A stretch of DNA of 64,000 bases from positions 3,338,665 to 3,402,664 of the forward strand of contig CM055106.1 of the NCBI GenBank assembly GCA_029204225.1, written 5' to 3'. Below are positions 45,742 to 57,071 of the stretch, piece after piece. The stretch is from Diphasiastrum complanatum (Eukaryota; Streptophyta; Lycopodiopsida; Lycopodiales; Lycopodiaceae). A program made the translations under genes and the position numbers. The notes under the pieces are model-generated. The model was not told where the DNA came from, searched no databases, and was given only the letters and a program-made list of their open reading frames with translations. Numbering within the stretch: the first letter of the stretch is position 1; every line of letters starts with the position of its first letter.

Positions 45742-46619
45742 GTACGACGTCAACTATTCTCTGGAAGTTTTCCTTTGCTATGTGACTCCATAGAAGTTCT
45801 AGGAGCAGTAAAGTTTCGTGCTTTTATCTCATGTTTAAGTATAAATTGCTCGCAAGCAATCCTTTTCCTTCCAGATGACGGTATATTAATGAAAGAATCT
45901 TTCGTGCCACTGGATTTCCTCTGAAAATTGCATTTTCCCTACTCGGAAATTTGAGAGTGCTTGTGGGACGGTTGGTTGGCTTTTGTTGGGTGTATAGCAT
46001 TGCGAAAAAAGTAGAAGTAAAGTTTTTTTTTTCTTTTGACCATAGTCATTCAAGACCTTGAACTCAAGTCCTTTTTGTTCTGTTTGGTTTCTTTAACATG
46101 GATGTTGAGTTGCTTCAGACGGTCTTTCAATCAAAGAGAGGTTATCAAATTTATACTTGGTTCTTATTGAAACAAAGTTGATACAAAATCAGGCAAAGCT
46201 TTTTCACATTTAATGGGATCAACCTATTGATCTTTGAAGTCTTGAGATTGAGAATTTTTTGGTTTTGCATGTATAGTCATCTTCTTGCTTGTAAATCAGA
46301 TGCTGATCTTCAATGTGAAGAAGTACATGGTCGGAAGAAGTTACCTATATTTGAAGATGGTGTTGCAGGGGAATTCTGTGATTTTAAAAAACACAGGTTT
46401 GAAAGTTTTCTGATAGCTATATTAATAGGCCAGGTTTTTTTTATGAACCTCAGATGTAAATGCAATACAAGCATATTGTTACTATTAGTTCTGTTATCCA
46501 ATAATTCTCTTTTTTTCTCTTGGATGTTACTCATTAACCCTGCAACTTGTGAAACTCTATGAAAATGCCATTTGCTTGAAAGATATCAATTTTACACCAC
46601 CATAATAGATTCAGGATCA

Positions 46620-47092
46620 TGAGTGTGAGAACACGACCCCCTAAGATCTATATCGCAAATTCATGTTTCGCAAACAACAGGAAATTGGATTGCTGACCAC
46701 TCAATCGCAGAATTACCTTGGGCAATGGAGCTACAGACATGGAATGCCCAAGTCATGGTCAAAACTTAGGAGATACTAGTGTATCCATGGGCCTTGCCAT
46801 CAACAGCTATGATCGTGCCCTAGGAAGCATATTATCGTCTTGGCATAGCACATGTGCACAACATCCGCCTCTCTCAAGTAGAATGATGAATGACACTAGC
46901 AGTCTCCTACTCCTATATATAGGTTCATGCTTGCTATCATCCACATGGCACCTAGAGACATATGACATGTGGCAGCTATGCATGTTGATACGTCACAAAT
47001 ATTGATAGCTCCGTATTGAAGAATCCATTTCTTAACCTTGGGTTGGAGTCATAGTTTAGCCCTAATATACCAATCTAGGTACATAACATTCC
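46620..47092 (-). repeat. Probable 3' LTR of the minus-strand Gypsy (left end not resolved)
   Basis: On the minus strand, a purine-rich tract (aagtgaaagggaa) is followed by TGTTATGTACC at 47092. The interior has a TATA-like 'ctatatatagg' at about 46912. The outer end was not found. Confidence 0.5.
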
Positions 47093-48900
47093 CTTTCACT
47101 TAAGAATTTCATCTGTAATACATTTCTCCCAATTGTTCCAATTCTTCGGTTTACCTTTCCATTGCATGAGACGATTAGAAATGGTCATATTTCTAAGTTT
47201 TTGTCGTCATACATCTATTAATTTCTTTGGCTTTTGACATCCTCACACTGAACTAGTTTATCCTTCATGAGATCAAATGATCCTTTCCATCAAGTTGTTC
47301 TTTGACTTGCATGGAATTCAGATGGCCCCCCACTCTATTTAGGGAAATTCCAATCCATTAGTAATTTAGTAGCCTATTTTAGTTCCTTTACAATCTTAAG
47401 TGGACCACGATATCTTGGCGATAGCTTGTTGTACTTTCTTGTTTGTAAGCATGTTAGTTTCTTTCAATAGGTTCATTATTATTCTAGTATAGGTCTAGAC
47501 CTCATTGACCAGCTCCCCGCATATGATGCTAAGCACCCTCTTAATAGTTACAATCTAGGCTACTTGTGTGCTTTATGCAATTAACTCTGGCTTGCATGGC
47601 CACTCTAGTCATTCACCAACTACTCACGACTTCATAACTCCAGTCTTAGTTTAATTATTATTGATCTTGAATTCCAATCTCTAGTCATAGCATACCTGTG
47701 GGGTTTCTCCCTGCTTGAGATTGAAAGCTAATTAACTCTAGTTAGTCAAGGATGTAGTATACTTCCCGCCCTTAGACATTTATGTCCTTAGAAAGGATGC
47801 CTTGGAAACTCTTTTTAAACCTTTAACGCTTTGAATTTTTGAATATCCTTTCCACCCCATTAAGTTCTTGGAACCAATATAATCTCTCAACTTTCTCCTT
47901 GATGCAATACTATCTCAAATTTCAAGGAATTTTAAATGAAATGCCTTTAAACTAAACCCATTCGTCTTCAAAAGTGAAGCCCCTTCAGGCAAACTTTCCT
48001 TATTTTTCATGAGGAAATAGGGATCTTATTTGATGGGCTTTGCTCTGTAGTGTCGCCCTTCATGATGATCGAGTCTACCCTTCACGTCCGGAAAAGTGAT
48101 AGAAACTTAGTAGGTTGCTCTTTGTACAAAATTCCACAAATGTATAGAAGCTAATGCGAACATATGTTCGTCCATCTGACCCGCACCTACTCTTGGGTGC
48201 TTATGAAGCTACGCATGATGAAGTTGATCGTTTAACTTTTTGTGGGTGAACTTCATATTGTTGAAGGTTGCACATCTCCTTTGTTAAGTCCAGAATAATG
48301 TTATACATAACGTTGATGTGTATAGACTCCCTTGAGTGTGCTCACATTGAACACTTGATGCATTTTGATCTTGATTGGAAGCTCTAGCTTGTACTAGGTA
48401 AGCTACAATAGAATCATTCGATAATTTCAAACCCACCTTGTAGTACTTGTAGGTAATTTGTAATGCTTTCTAGTCTTTCGCTATTTTGATGTACACCCCA
48501 ATTGCCTACCTCAAGAACTCAGGTAGTTCTCTTAAGGTTTTCAAAATTTCTTCCTACCTTGTAGGTACTTTGGACATTTTCTCCTACAAGATGCAAAGTT
48601 TTTTCTACATGCAAAGAAGCAGCCACTTCTCTGGAACTTTCTCTTTCCTTTTTGTGCACTAGGTAGGCTCACTTGAAAATTGTACATAAGCACAAGGGAT
48701 GTACCTAGTGGTAGAATACTTATGATTGTTGTAAGTGAGAGAAAAGTGCATTTCCCACTTGGATTGACTATTGTTACATATACTCTAAGGCTATCCTCCA
48801 TTGTTTGATTGGTGCTTTCTATCTTGGGTTTGTCATTAAGTTTTGAATATTTTGTGAGCTAAGTGTCATTGTGATTTGCAATCTATGGAAAGAAGAAGCT
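47093..48900 (-). pseudogene. Ty3/Gypsy integrase with chromodomain-like end, strongly decayed
   Basis: Minus-strand frames give, from right to left: TNQTMEDSLRVYVTIVNPSG (about 48830-48740), which is the 'TDGQTERVNQT-EDMLR-Y' landmark of the integrase core. Then, at about 47440-47390, comes SPRYRGPLKIVKELK-like sequence ('KLSPRY-GPF-I---'). Near 47170-47120 is NRLMQWKGKPKNWNNWEK, a chromodomain-type 'LV-WKG-P---ATWE'. Stops and frameshifts are frequent. It ends at the purine tract before 47092. Confidence 0.65.
48055..48310 (+). repeat. Repeat family F, copy 1
   Basis: It shares 'cccttcatgatgatcgagtc/tacccttcac..gatagaaa', 'aagctaatgcgaacatatgt' and 'acgcatgatgaagttgat' with 63432-63680, and the last part with 55545-55680. 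It lies inside the decayed minus-strand Gypsy, so it may belong to such elements. Confidence 0.6.
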
Positions 48901-49195
48901 TAAAACAGCCAAGTGGATTGCTAGTTATGATCTCTCGCAACATTGAGTAGGTTGTAAGTTTAATAATTGCTCAACGAATGCATGCTTTAGCTAACTCAAC
49001 TTATTCACAATACGATGTTGCCATTTTTGTTAGGCAATCCACTTCCATCCAAATAAAATCATTTCCTTGACTAGAACTTGGAAGACCATGACAAAATCAA
49101 TGGAGATACTTTCTAGATAATTTCTAGTGGATTAACGAGAGCTGATCATATGCTTCTAGAAAATTATTCGTTTTTGAGTACAAGATCGTGAGATC

Positions 49196-49660
49196 GTGCA
49201 ATTGACATTGAATAGTCTAAGTGAGTCACATCAGATGTTTGTGACGAGTATAGCCACAAGAGAAAATCTTCCAACCTATGAAGAACTAGGTGGATTGCTT
49301 TTGCAAGAAGAGAAATGTCAAGAGCACTTGAATCATCGTAAGTTAGAGGACGAGCTGGGAGATTTGGCCGTGGAAGGTATCAATCGAGAGGAGGAAACTC
49401 AAGCCGGGGATCATTTCAACAATTTCATGAGCAAGTCAATGATAGTCCGAATTGAGGCAATTGGAATCAAGGCCGAGGTCAAGGACGCGGCTATTCAAGA
49501 CAAAATAAACCTGGAAATTGTAGGTACTGCAACAAACCTGGCCACTGGGAGCGCGAATGCTTCAAGAAACAGAAGGAGATGGAACAAAGAAAAGACAAAT
49601 GGCAAGCGGGAAATTATGCTGATCAACATCAATTTGATGTAGTAGTAATACCTCTATACT
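49196..49660 (+). pseudogene. Copia gag fragment with zinc knuckle
   Basis: The first frame carries LNSLSESHQMFVTSIATREN, typical of the Copia gag region ('L---Y--F---L--R---T---L---L--EE'). After a frameshift the second frame has SFQQFHEQ and, at 49515-49570, the knuckle CRYCNKPGHWERECFKK, a perfect CX2CX4HX4C. The fragment is cut by the start of the Gypsy element region at 49762. Confidence 0.8.
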
Positions 49661-49766
49661 AAATCACATGTCATGTGTTTGCACAATCGTTTAGTACTAG
49701 GAGAGTCATGACTTTCATACATGATTCAATTTCTAATCTTGTTATTCTGTGGCACAAGTATGTTAC

Positions 49767-50124
49767 TGTTACGAGCCTGTAACCAGTGCCGAACCCTAGG
49801 GAACTCGTGGGGTCAGATACCACAGTTAGGGATGTGTCCAACATTCACGTCCAACAGGGCAAGACAGTGTGAGTAGTGTGCCCCGGCACAGTCCATAGCC
49901 ATGGCAGGCCTAACACAGCATACGGACCCTGTCAGCAGGATAGGGCCCCACGTTGGGTTCTGACGTCCAGTCGGCCACTTCAGTGCCACGTGGCCGACAC
50001 TTGGCAGTATGCATGCTACCAGTTCTCACACTGGGCTAGGAGGGGCTTACTCCATATCAGGGAGTAGGCAAGGTTGGGTGGATCAGTTAGTGTTTGCCCT
50101 ACTGTGGTGTTTAGATCTCTAACA
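49767..50124 (+). repeat. 5' LTR (358 bp)
   Basis: TG...CA ends. Compared with the 3' LTR it has an extra 'gtga' and an extra 'ttcagtgccac' block, about 13 bp in total. Confidence 0.92.
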
Positions 50125-50125
50125 C

Positions 50126-50138
50126 TGGTATCAGAGCC
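50126..50138 (+). promoter_or_regulatory. tRNA-Met primer binding site
   Basis: TGGTATCAGAGCC starts two bases after the LTR end, a primer type seen in both Copia and some Gypsy elements of plants. Confidence 0.9.
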
Positions 50139-50869
50139 TCGTTCTAGAGAGAGAATAGCTCGTTCTAGAGAGAGTGTGAAGAAATCTTCAATTTTTGCTT
50201 GTTTCTTGAGGATTTTGGTGGGGGAAAGGGTAGTGCCAGCTTCTTAAGGTGTTATAGAACCTCTAGTGTTGTTGTTCCAGCCTCACACTTCTCAAAAACG
50301 TTCTATAGGTCCATCGCTGCCTAGAAAAGGGGAAAAATCAGCACTTCAGTTGATCATAACTTCTCCTACAGGTGTCAGATCATTCTAAGATTTTGGCAGT
50401 AGGTGGACAGCATTAGGCCGCCCTCAGCCAGCTTGATTTCACCTGATTTGGAGCTATGGTTGCGGAGATATGGCAAAAAATCAGTTTTTGGACGTTTTTC
50501 AGGGCTGTTTGCAATTTAAGGCACACAACTTTTTGGGTTTTTGTCCGTTTGACCTGAAATTTGGAACGAAGAATCCTCAGATTAGGGCGACCTACTTCAG
50601 CTATAGCTCCTGCTCGCTTCAAAATCGGACATCAGGCTATTCATCATCGTTTATAGGCTGTTTTTTCACCCTTTTTGGTGAAAAATCGAGTTTTTTTTTC
50701 CAGTAATAACCAGCTTACAGCACACAGTCAGACAGTGTCCCAAGGGGCCATTCTTAAAAAAGATAAAAAAGATAAAAAAGAAATTTATCTTGTTCAGACT
50801 GTAAGCTTCCCAAGTGACTCGACAGCTTCCGAGATAAAAGTGTTTCATGAAGATCATGAACACTGTTGC

Positions 50870-52427
50870 CAATTAACTTCTGCAATGCTAGCGAGACCCT
50901 TCAGCTTTGGGCCACATGACCTAGTACGTATGCATGGTAAAATTGGCAACCAGTCAGTAAGAGTTATGGTTGACGATGGGGCAACCCTCAATTTCATCAA
51001 CTACACCTTAGTTAAGAAACTCAGACTTCCCGAAGTACCTAGTCAACATAGGTACATAGTTTCTTTAGCCAAGGGTGAAGACAAGAAAATTTGGAAACTG
51101 TGGTAAGCAGAGTAAATCTTGATATTCAGGGTATCAAGATGAAATTAACTTTCAGATAATGCACCTGGATCGAACAGACCTTGTTCTCGGGAGAGATATT
51201 GGCTTTTCAACTTAGGGCCTTCCCTCCACAGAAATTATCAGGAGAACACCCTCAGCTTTCAGCGTACTAGCAGAGAGATCCAGTTTCAAGGGGAGCATGA
51301 TGTTCCCAACAGTCCTATGGTCTGCAGTTCAGAGCTCTGTCAGTTAATCGGGGATAGCGACCATCAAGTATTCTTATGTGACTTTCAGTTTATTCCAGAA
51401 GTTTCTATTTATAGTTCTTTACAGCAGAAAGTAAATAAATTAGAACCTTTTTTGTCTAAATTTAAAGATGTTTTTCCTGAAGATTTACCGCATGGTTTAC
51501 CACCTAGCAGAGATGTAGATCACATAATAAACCTAGTACCAGGTACAACACCTGTTTCTAAACCTTCGTATTGGGTCAGCCGAACAGAGGATGAAGAAAT
51601 AACTAGGCAGTTAACAGATTATCTTGGGAAAGGCCAAATTTAGACCGGTAGTTCACCATGGGCCTCACCAGTTCTATTGGTGAAAAACGAGGAGGGGTCT
51701 ATGCGTCTTTGCGTAGATTATAGAGCCCTCAATAAGGTCACAATTAAAGATGAGTACCCAATGCCTCGGGCAATCGAGTTGTTTGATCAACTCTATGAGC
51801 TGAGTTTTACTCAGATTCGTAGTGAGTCACTCGAGTCCTTGAGACGGAAGTGCCAGCATGATGCTTATTTCTCTACTATTTGGAGCTTAGTCCAGAGTAG
51901 ACAATTACAGACTCTAGAACCAGTTCTCGGGGCTGGTGCCAGTTCATCCAAGAATATGGTAGCTTCCGTTGAGGATCCACACAGACGGGATGTGCAGTTC
52001 TCCGCTGGTGAGAAAGTTTTTCTATGAGTCCCAGTTGACTCTAAAACCCTCAAATCAGGAATGTGTGCTAAGTTGTCTCCTAGGTATTGTGGTCCTTTTA
52101 CCATTAGTAGGAGACTAGGCGAGGTCACCTATGAACTAGAACTCCCACGCAGCAGTAAGGTTTTTCCAGTCTTTCATGTAAGCCAGTTACGAAAAGCCTT
52201 AACTAGATCTGAAAATCTAGTAGGGGACAGTGTTCTAGTTCTCCCATTGGATTCTCAGCAACCTCCACATGAACCAAAGAAGATCCTTGGTAGTAGAGAG
52301 ACGCAGACTCGTCATACACTATACCAAGAATATCAAATCAAGTGGAACGATCAACCTGCACTTGGGAAAAAGGCAGTTTTTCGAAAGATTTTTCCAGACT
52401 TTGTCTTAGAGGACCAAGACGGTTCTT
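50870..52427 (+). pseudogene. Shortened Gypsy polyprotein: protease, RT N-terminus, integrase C-terminus
   Basis: The protease region reads RPFSFGPHDLVRMHGKIG, then VRVMVDDGATLNFI, so the usual D-(S/T)-G is D-D-G. After about 51420 comes FLSKFKDVFPEDLPHGLPPS, then [20 protein letters not shown] and [19 protein letters not shown], the RT opening up to about 51795. The text then jumps to [20 protein letters not shown] (pre-integrase linker) and [11 protein letters not shown]. It jumps again to [17 protein letters not shown] and [20 protein letters not shown], and ends with [17 protein letters not shown]. There are at least two in-frame stops (51642 and 52025) and a frameshift. The catalytic Asp-Asp box is absent. 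Confidence 0.85.
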
Positions 52428-52440
52428 AAGGGGGAGGGAG

Positions 52441-52785
52441 TGTTACGAGCTTGTAACCAATGCCGAACCCTAGGGAACCCAGAGGGTCAGATACCACAGT
52501 TAGGGGCGTGTTTAGCGTACACGTCCAACAGGGCAAGACAGTGTAGTGTGCCCCGGCACGGTCCATAGCCATGGCGGGCCCCTAACACAGCATAGGGACC
52601 CTGTCAGCAGGATAGGGCCCCACGTTGGGTCCCGACGTGCAGTCGGCCACGTGGCCGACACTTGGCAGTATGCATGCTACTAGTCCTCACACTGGGCTAG
52701 GAGGGGCTTACTCCATATCAGGGAGTAGGCAAGGTTGGGTGGATCAGTTAGTGTTTGCCCTACTGTGGTGTTTAGATCTCTAGCA
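52441..52785 (+). repeat. 3' LTR (345 bp)
   Basis: Partner of the 5' LTR. It is followed by the target duplication GTTAC. Confidence 0.92.
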
Positions 52786-54458
52786 GTTACTCTAGTAAAG
52801 AATAACCCATTCCAGATGGAATACTGACGTACTGCATTACTGTTATTTTGTGGCCTGTTTAGGAAGCTTGTAACCTAAAACCATCTATTGAGTGCTCGTT
52901 TCTTGCTTGAGCTTCATGCCATTTATGATTGAAACAATTGTTAGTCTAATTGAGCCATTTGAAAGTTAGATATAAGTCAATAAAAATCTGAACAAAAGAA
53001 ATCCACCTATCTTGCTAAAGCCATTTACTGCCTTGTAACAATCGCATAGTTGTTGCATTAGTTTCAACCCATCCCTTTTCACGTTGATTACGACTCTTGT
53101 TAGTACAAACCAAATACTTACTTCCATAGGAATTGTGTATTTAGGTGTTCAATTTGTGGATCACCACAAGAAGCTCTTGTCATTTTGCTTGAGCTTCCCA
53201 TTATTAAGCTTGTTGCTTTCAAAGGCAAGTGGCCTGCCATCTTGAAGAAATGCACCCAGAATGTGCAATCCCTACATCTATCCTACCTACATATGGTTTA
53301 GTAGGATCAGCAGTTGCAGCAATGCAGTAGAGGCAATTTGATTATTGAGAGTTCTAAAACTCTCATCCAATTTCTTACTAGCCTCTAGGCCTAACTTTCC
53401 TATCGATACATTATATCACGTCACTATTAAGGTTGTTGCTACTTCAGCACAGTCTCATTGAATTTTCTAAAGAGGATTGTGAGCCATAAGAATTTTTTCA
53501 ACTGCCTAATGTTTCTGATCTCAACCATTATGTAAGTATCTTCATCTTACCATACTTGATCTAATCTCATGGATTGATATGGCATGTCTTTGATAAAGCA
53601 TTTTTTGCTTAGTAAGCTCACATTTAGTGTTTTGGAATAGAGGTTTTCAATTGAGATGCTAACATGCTTCTTGAAGATTTTCACACTATAGAGCAAAATA
53701 TTGTCTTTAAAATGCTAATAGAATTTCTCCAATGTGGCCAAGATAAAGTCTCTTATCATCCATTAGCATTTGTCCACCTGAATCAGAAGACTAGAAATGG
53801 ACAATTTTGCCAAAATAGTGGAATTTTGGTATTTTTGGACTTTTTTTGTTGCAATATTTTCAATTTCTTTTTGCATTTTTGATCCATGTGGACTATTCAA
53901 CCATGAACCATGCTCAGAAAGATTGGAATGCCTGAAAACTAAGTTTCTCTGGGTGTAACTAAATGTTTTTAAGGTATTACTTCATTTTATAATCCAATTG
54001 TAGACAAGTAACAACCTGTGGTTTCCAATTTTTGATTGAGACTATCAACAAACACACACTTTTAACACTTGCAACTCAATCTGTTTTGGCTCAGCATTAA
54101 ACTAAATCTAGCCTACATATCCAGGTGTGGACCTTTGCTTTGGTATTGTCAAACTTCTAGGCACTTTCTCTACTGGGATAGAAATCACTTCAGTTTTTTC
54201 CTTCTACTAAGATTTGTGATATTTCCTTGACAGTGCATTTGATAGTACACTAGACTTTTCAGCTATCTTCATTATCGTCCTGCAAGTTCAAACTAAAGTT
54301 TGCTCTTTCAGTTTGAACTTATGCAACTGCTTTACAGCATCTATTGTTTAAGCTAGACAGGTAGGATGATATTTTCTACAGTAGGCACTTGGTGGAATTT
54401 GAAGGTTTCATTTGTGGCTAAAAAGCTTCCAGGGCTAAAACTAGTGACTTATTTGCAG

Positions 54459-54713
54459 GATGATATTCGCAGGGAGGCCCAAACGATGAGCCTCATTGAT
54501 CATCCTAATGTTGTGAAGGCCTATTGCTCTTTTATGGTCGGTCAGTTTCTTTGGGTAGTGATGCCATACATGGCAGGTGGTTCATGCCTGCACATAATGC
54601 AAGCAGCGTTTCCAGATGGATTTGATGAGCCTGTCATTGCAACTCTGTTAAGGGAGACATTGAAGGCTCTGGAATATCTTCATCGAAATGGTCACATTCA
54701 TCGTGATGTTAAG
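54459..54713 (+). CDS. STE20/GCK-type serine/threonine kinase, exon 2
   Basis: It starts after atttgcag with DDIRREAQTMSLIDHPNVVK and continues WVVMPYMAGGSCLHIMQAAF, then ETLKALEYLHRNGHIHRDVK, ending AAG|GTATAC in phase 0. It supplies the helix-C glutamate (RREAQ), the hinge region and the HRD catalytic loop with its aspartate and lysine (HRDVK). Exons 1 and 2 together give residues 1-142, an uninterrupted N-lobe plus catalytic loop, all intact. The next exon, expected to begin with the 'AGNILL' and DFG part, is not seen in the remaining 9.3 kb, so intron 2 is longer than that or the gene is cut. Confidence 0.9.
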
Positions 54714-55544
54714 GTATACGACCTTGCTAAGAAATACAAGGTTATACACCTGCTTTGATACCTCCAACCAGCCAGAACAATGGTGGACATGGTTGGTGCA
54801 TTTGAACCAAAATGACATAGCTAAATAATGGAAACCTTTGAGCTTTTGAATGGAACAAACACGAACATGTATGGCAGTTTGTGCATTAATATTTATTAGT
54901 AAGGAGTTCAAGAATGTCTATGAAGATGTCTTCTTCACGTATAAGTCCTATATAGATCTTTGTGACTGTTCACATGGCCAGACAGTCTACTCTTCACAAT
55001 ACACGATGCTACTTGTTGCTACGTAGATGCGATTAGCAATGATGAATCATCTTTTCTTGCTTAAGTGTTTTGTATCTGACATACCTTTCTATGAATCAAG
55101 GGTATTTTGCTTATGGGCTCACGCAAATTTACTCAATTACTTCAAGAAAACCTGTAATTTTCTGTTATTATTGAAGAATTTTATGATGCTGCAAATTGAT
55201 ATTGAGATGTATTTTGAAGATTCGTTTGGCCTGGAAGATGTATAGCATTCAGTTAACTGTTATCTATCCCATCTCATGTTGATTTTTTAATCAGTGGATT
55301 AAAATATTCTCCACCTTAGAAGCTCTAGCTTTTGAATGTAAGGAGTTGTGTTTGATGTTGACAGCCTGTACAGAGAATCATCAGAAAGGCGGAACTCTCA
55401 AAGCCTGGGTGTCTTCGACAAGGACTTGACAGGCTTTTCATTCCAATTTATGAATTTTTTAGATGTTATCCTGATGAAGAAGTAATCTGATCTTGTAGGA
55501 TATGAAGTCCTTACAAAGCAATGTAGCTGCGAAAGATTAGTCAA

Positions 55545-55680
55545 TATTGCTTGGGTGCTGACAAAGTGAGTAGGGTTGTTTTAGCATCTGGTTCATGCTA
55601 TGCATGATGAGGTTGATGGTCTAAGACTTACAGGGTTGAAAATTACACATCTCCTTTGTTATGTCATGTACAGTGTTGCA
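55545..55680 (+). repeat. Repeat family F, copy 2 (partial)
   Basis: 'gggtgctgacaaagtgagta', 'atgctatgcatgatgaggtt' + 'gatggtctaagactta', then 'acacatctcctttgttatgt'. It matches the second half of the copy at 63432-63680. Confidence 0.65.
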
Positions 55681-56712
55681 GCGGATTGCGAGCCGCTGCA
55701 AAAACGTTCCAGATTGTGCGATCCGCGACCCGGATCGTGAATTTTTTATTTATTTATATTCATTTTTGTGGAAAAAAGACTAATGGCCAATTTTTTTTTT
55801 TGATAGTTTAATACTAACTAAACCCTAATTGGATGGTGGACATGACAGAATGATCACAATCCAAGATTGGAGTTGAAACAACTATAAACTCTGTTACAAA
55901 TGGCATATGAAAGAAGATTAGAGACTCCCGACACAGAGAACTCACATACACCTGACCGTTTGAAGGGATGCTTATGCTTATGCTTCTGAGATGGGTTCTT
56001 ATGCTTCATAGTTGTTGTTGGTTTGCTGCCATTTAATTCGGTTCCATGTGATTCATTTCACATAATACAAAAATAGATATGTTCAATAAAGAATCACTTA
56101 ATGGCCCAAAATTGGACCGCACTTCTCTTGGAACTCCGAGCAAACTAGATAAGTGAATTGCTCTTGAAAACACCTTTAATTTGATACCCATATTGGCACC
56201 CAATTTTTTTTTTTTTTGCGTTCCGGAAAACCCTAATTGGATTTCCTGGATCACGTTCTGCCTACCAACTATGCTACGTAGTTGGATTCGATCAAGCTGA
56301 ATTGATGAAATGTAAATTTGCTTTATGTTTAGGGGGCTTCAGTTAATGGGATCTGCTAGCCTTTATTGTCAACCTCCGTAGAAGTGATAGAAACTAAATA
56401 TGGCCCAGTTAGGCTACTGATATGTCCTAGTGAAGTGTCTCAGTTTACTCCTAGTCCAGGGAGGGCCTTGGAGGGTATAAGTATACCCATAGGCCTCCCT
56501 TTGGAGAGAGCTTGGAATAGTGGACGATAGTTACATGCTGTTGGAGCGCGTTCTCACTCCTTCCACTATTGAGATATGGCTAGTGAAGTAATAGCTTGGG
56601 GGCTAGATCTGATCGATCTAGGTTTGGTTGGGTTGGATTGATCCACCATCCGTGCCCTTTGTGTCTTGCGGTATCAACATCCTAGTATTGATCTTGGAAT
56701 AGTTCTTGATAG

Positions 56713-56725
56713 TGGTATCAGAGCC
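56713..56725 (+). promoter_or_regulatory. tRNA-Met primer-site-like sequence; possible LTR element start
   Basis: TGGTATCAGAGCC. The preceding 290 bp (from about 56421, tgatatgtcctagtg) looks like an LTR with repeated 'gtattgatcttggaatagtt' words, but no CA end and no second copy were found. Confidence 0.45.
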
Positions 56726-57034
56726 AAAATGCTAGGAGGATTTGTTGATTTGGAAGCTCACAAGGAGGAGCAAAAGCTTAGAGCATGAATTCACCCGTTT
56801 TTCAAATTTTGTGATTTTTTCTTGAAAGGGCTCTTGTTGCAAGGTAAGTGCACTACCCAAAATTGTGACAAGTTTTTTATTTATAAGAAAAATCGAATTT
56901 GGAAATTGGGATGGGATTCCGATTAGTGGCCAAGTTTTTGCAAGGTATGTATGGTTCTAAGGTAGCAGACCCCGCTTTTTTTCAAAAAAAAAAAATTTAT
57001 ATTTTTTTTTGAGTGTTAGAAAAAAAAAAATGTG

Positions 57035-57071
57035 GACGCGTCCGACCCCGCGTCCGGGGGTCGGACGCGTC
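57035..57071. other. GC-rich perfect palindrome (15-bp arms, 7-bp loop)
   Basis: GACGCGTCCGACCCC at 57035-57049 is the exact reverse complement of 57057-57071. Further CCGGACG words follow to about 57115. It sits just after poly-A runs in AT-rich sequence. Confidence 0.85.

Larger units (their letters stand above)
49767..52785 (+). mobile_element. Compact Ty3/Gypsy deletion derivative (3019 bp) with perfect target duplication
   Basis: LTRs 49767-50124 (358 bp) and 52441-52785 (345 bp) are nearly identical apart from small indels. They start TGTTACGAGC and end TCTA(A/G)CA. The target duplication GTTAC is exact (49762-49766 and 52786-52790). The PBS tggtatcagagcc lies at 50126 and the PPT aagggggagggag at 52428-52440. 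The interior keeps a leader, protease, the first part of RT, and the integrase C-terminus, but lacks the RT catalytic box, RNase H and the integrase core. It therefore depends on a helper, and it may be recent. Confidence 0.92.
45742..54458 (+). other. Kinase intron 1 (8717 bp) filled with retrotransposon debris
   Basis: GT at 45742 and AG at 54457-54458 (atttgcag). It contains a minus-strand Gypsy remnant (47093-48900), a Copia gag (49196-49660) and the compact Gypsy derivative (49767-52785). The parts 45742-46600 and 52791-54450 hold no recognisable gene. A small frame at 46290-46400 ends near a possible donor and could be a cryptic exon, but it has no kinase content. Confidence 0.75.

Noticed and set aside
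46310-46534. Minus-strand ORF in the kinase intron
   Set aside because: No recognisable content, and it overlaps an equally unconvincing plus frame.
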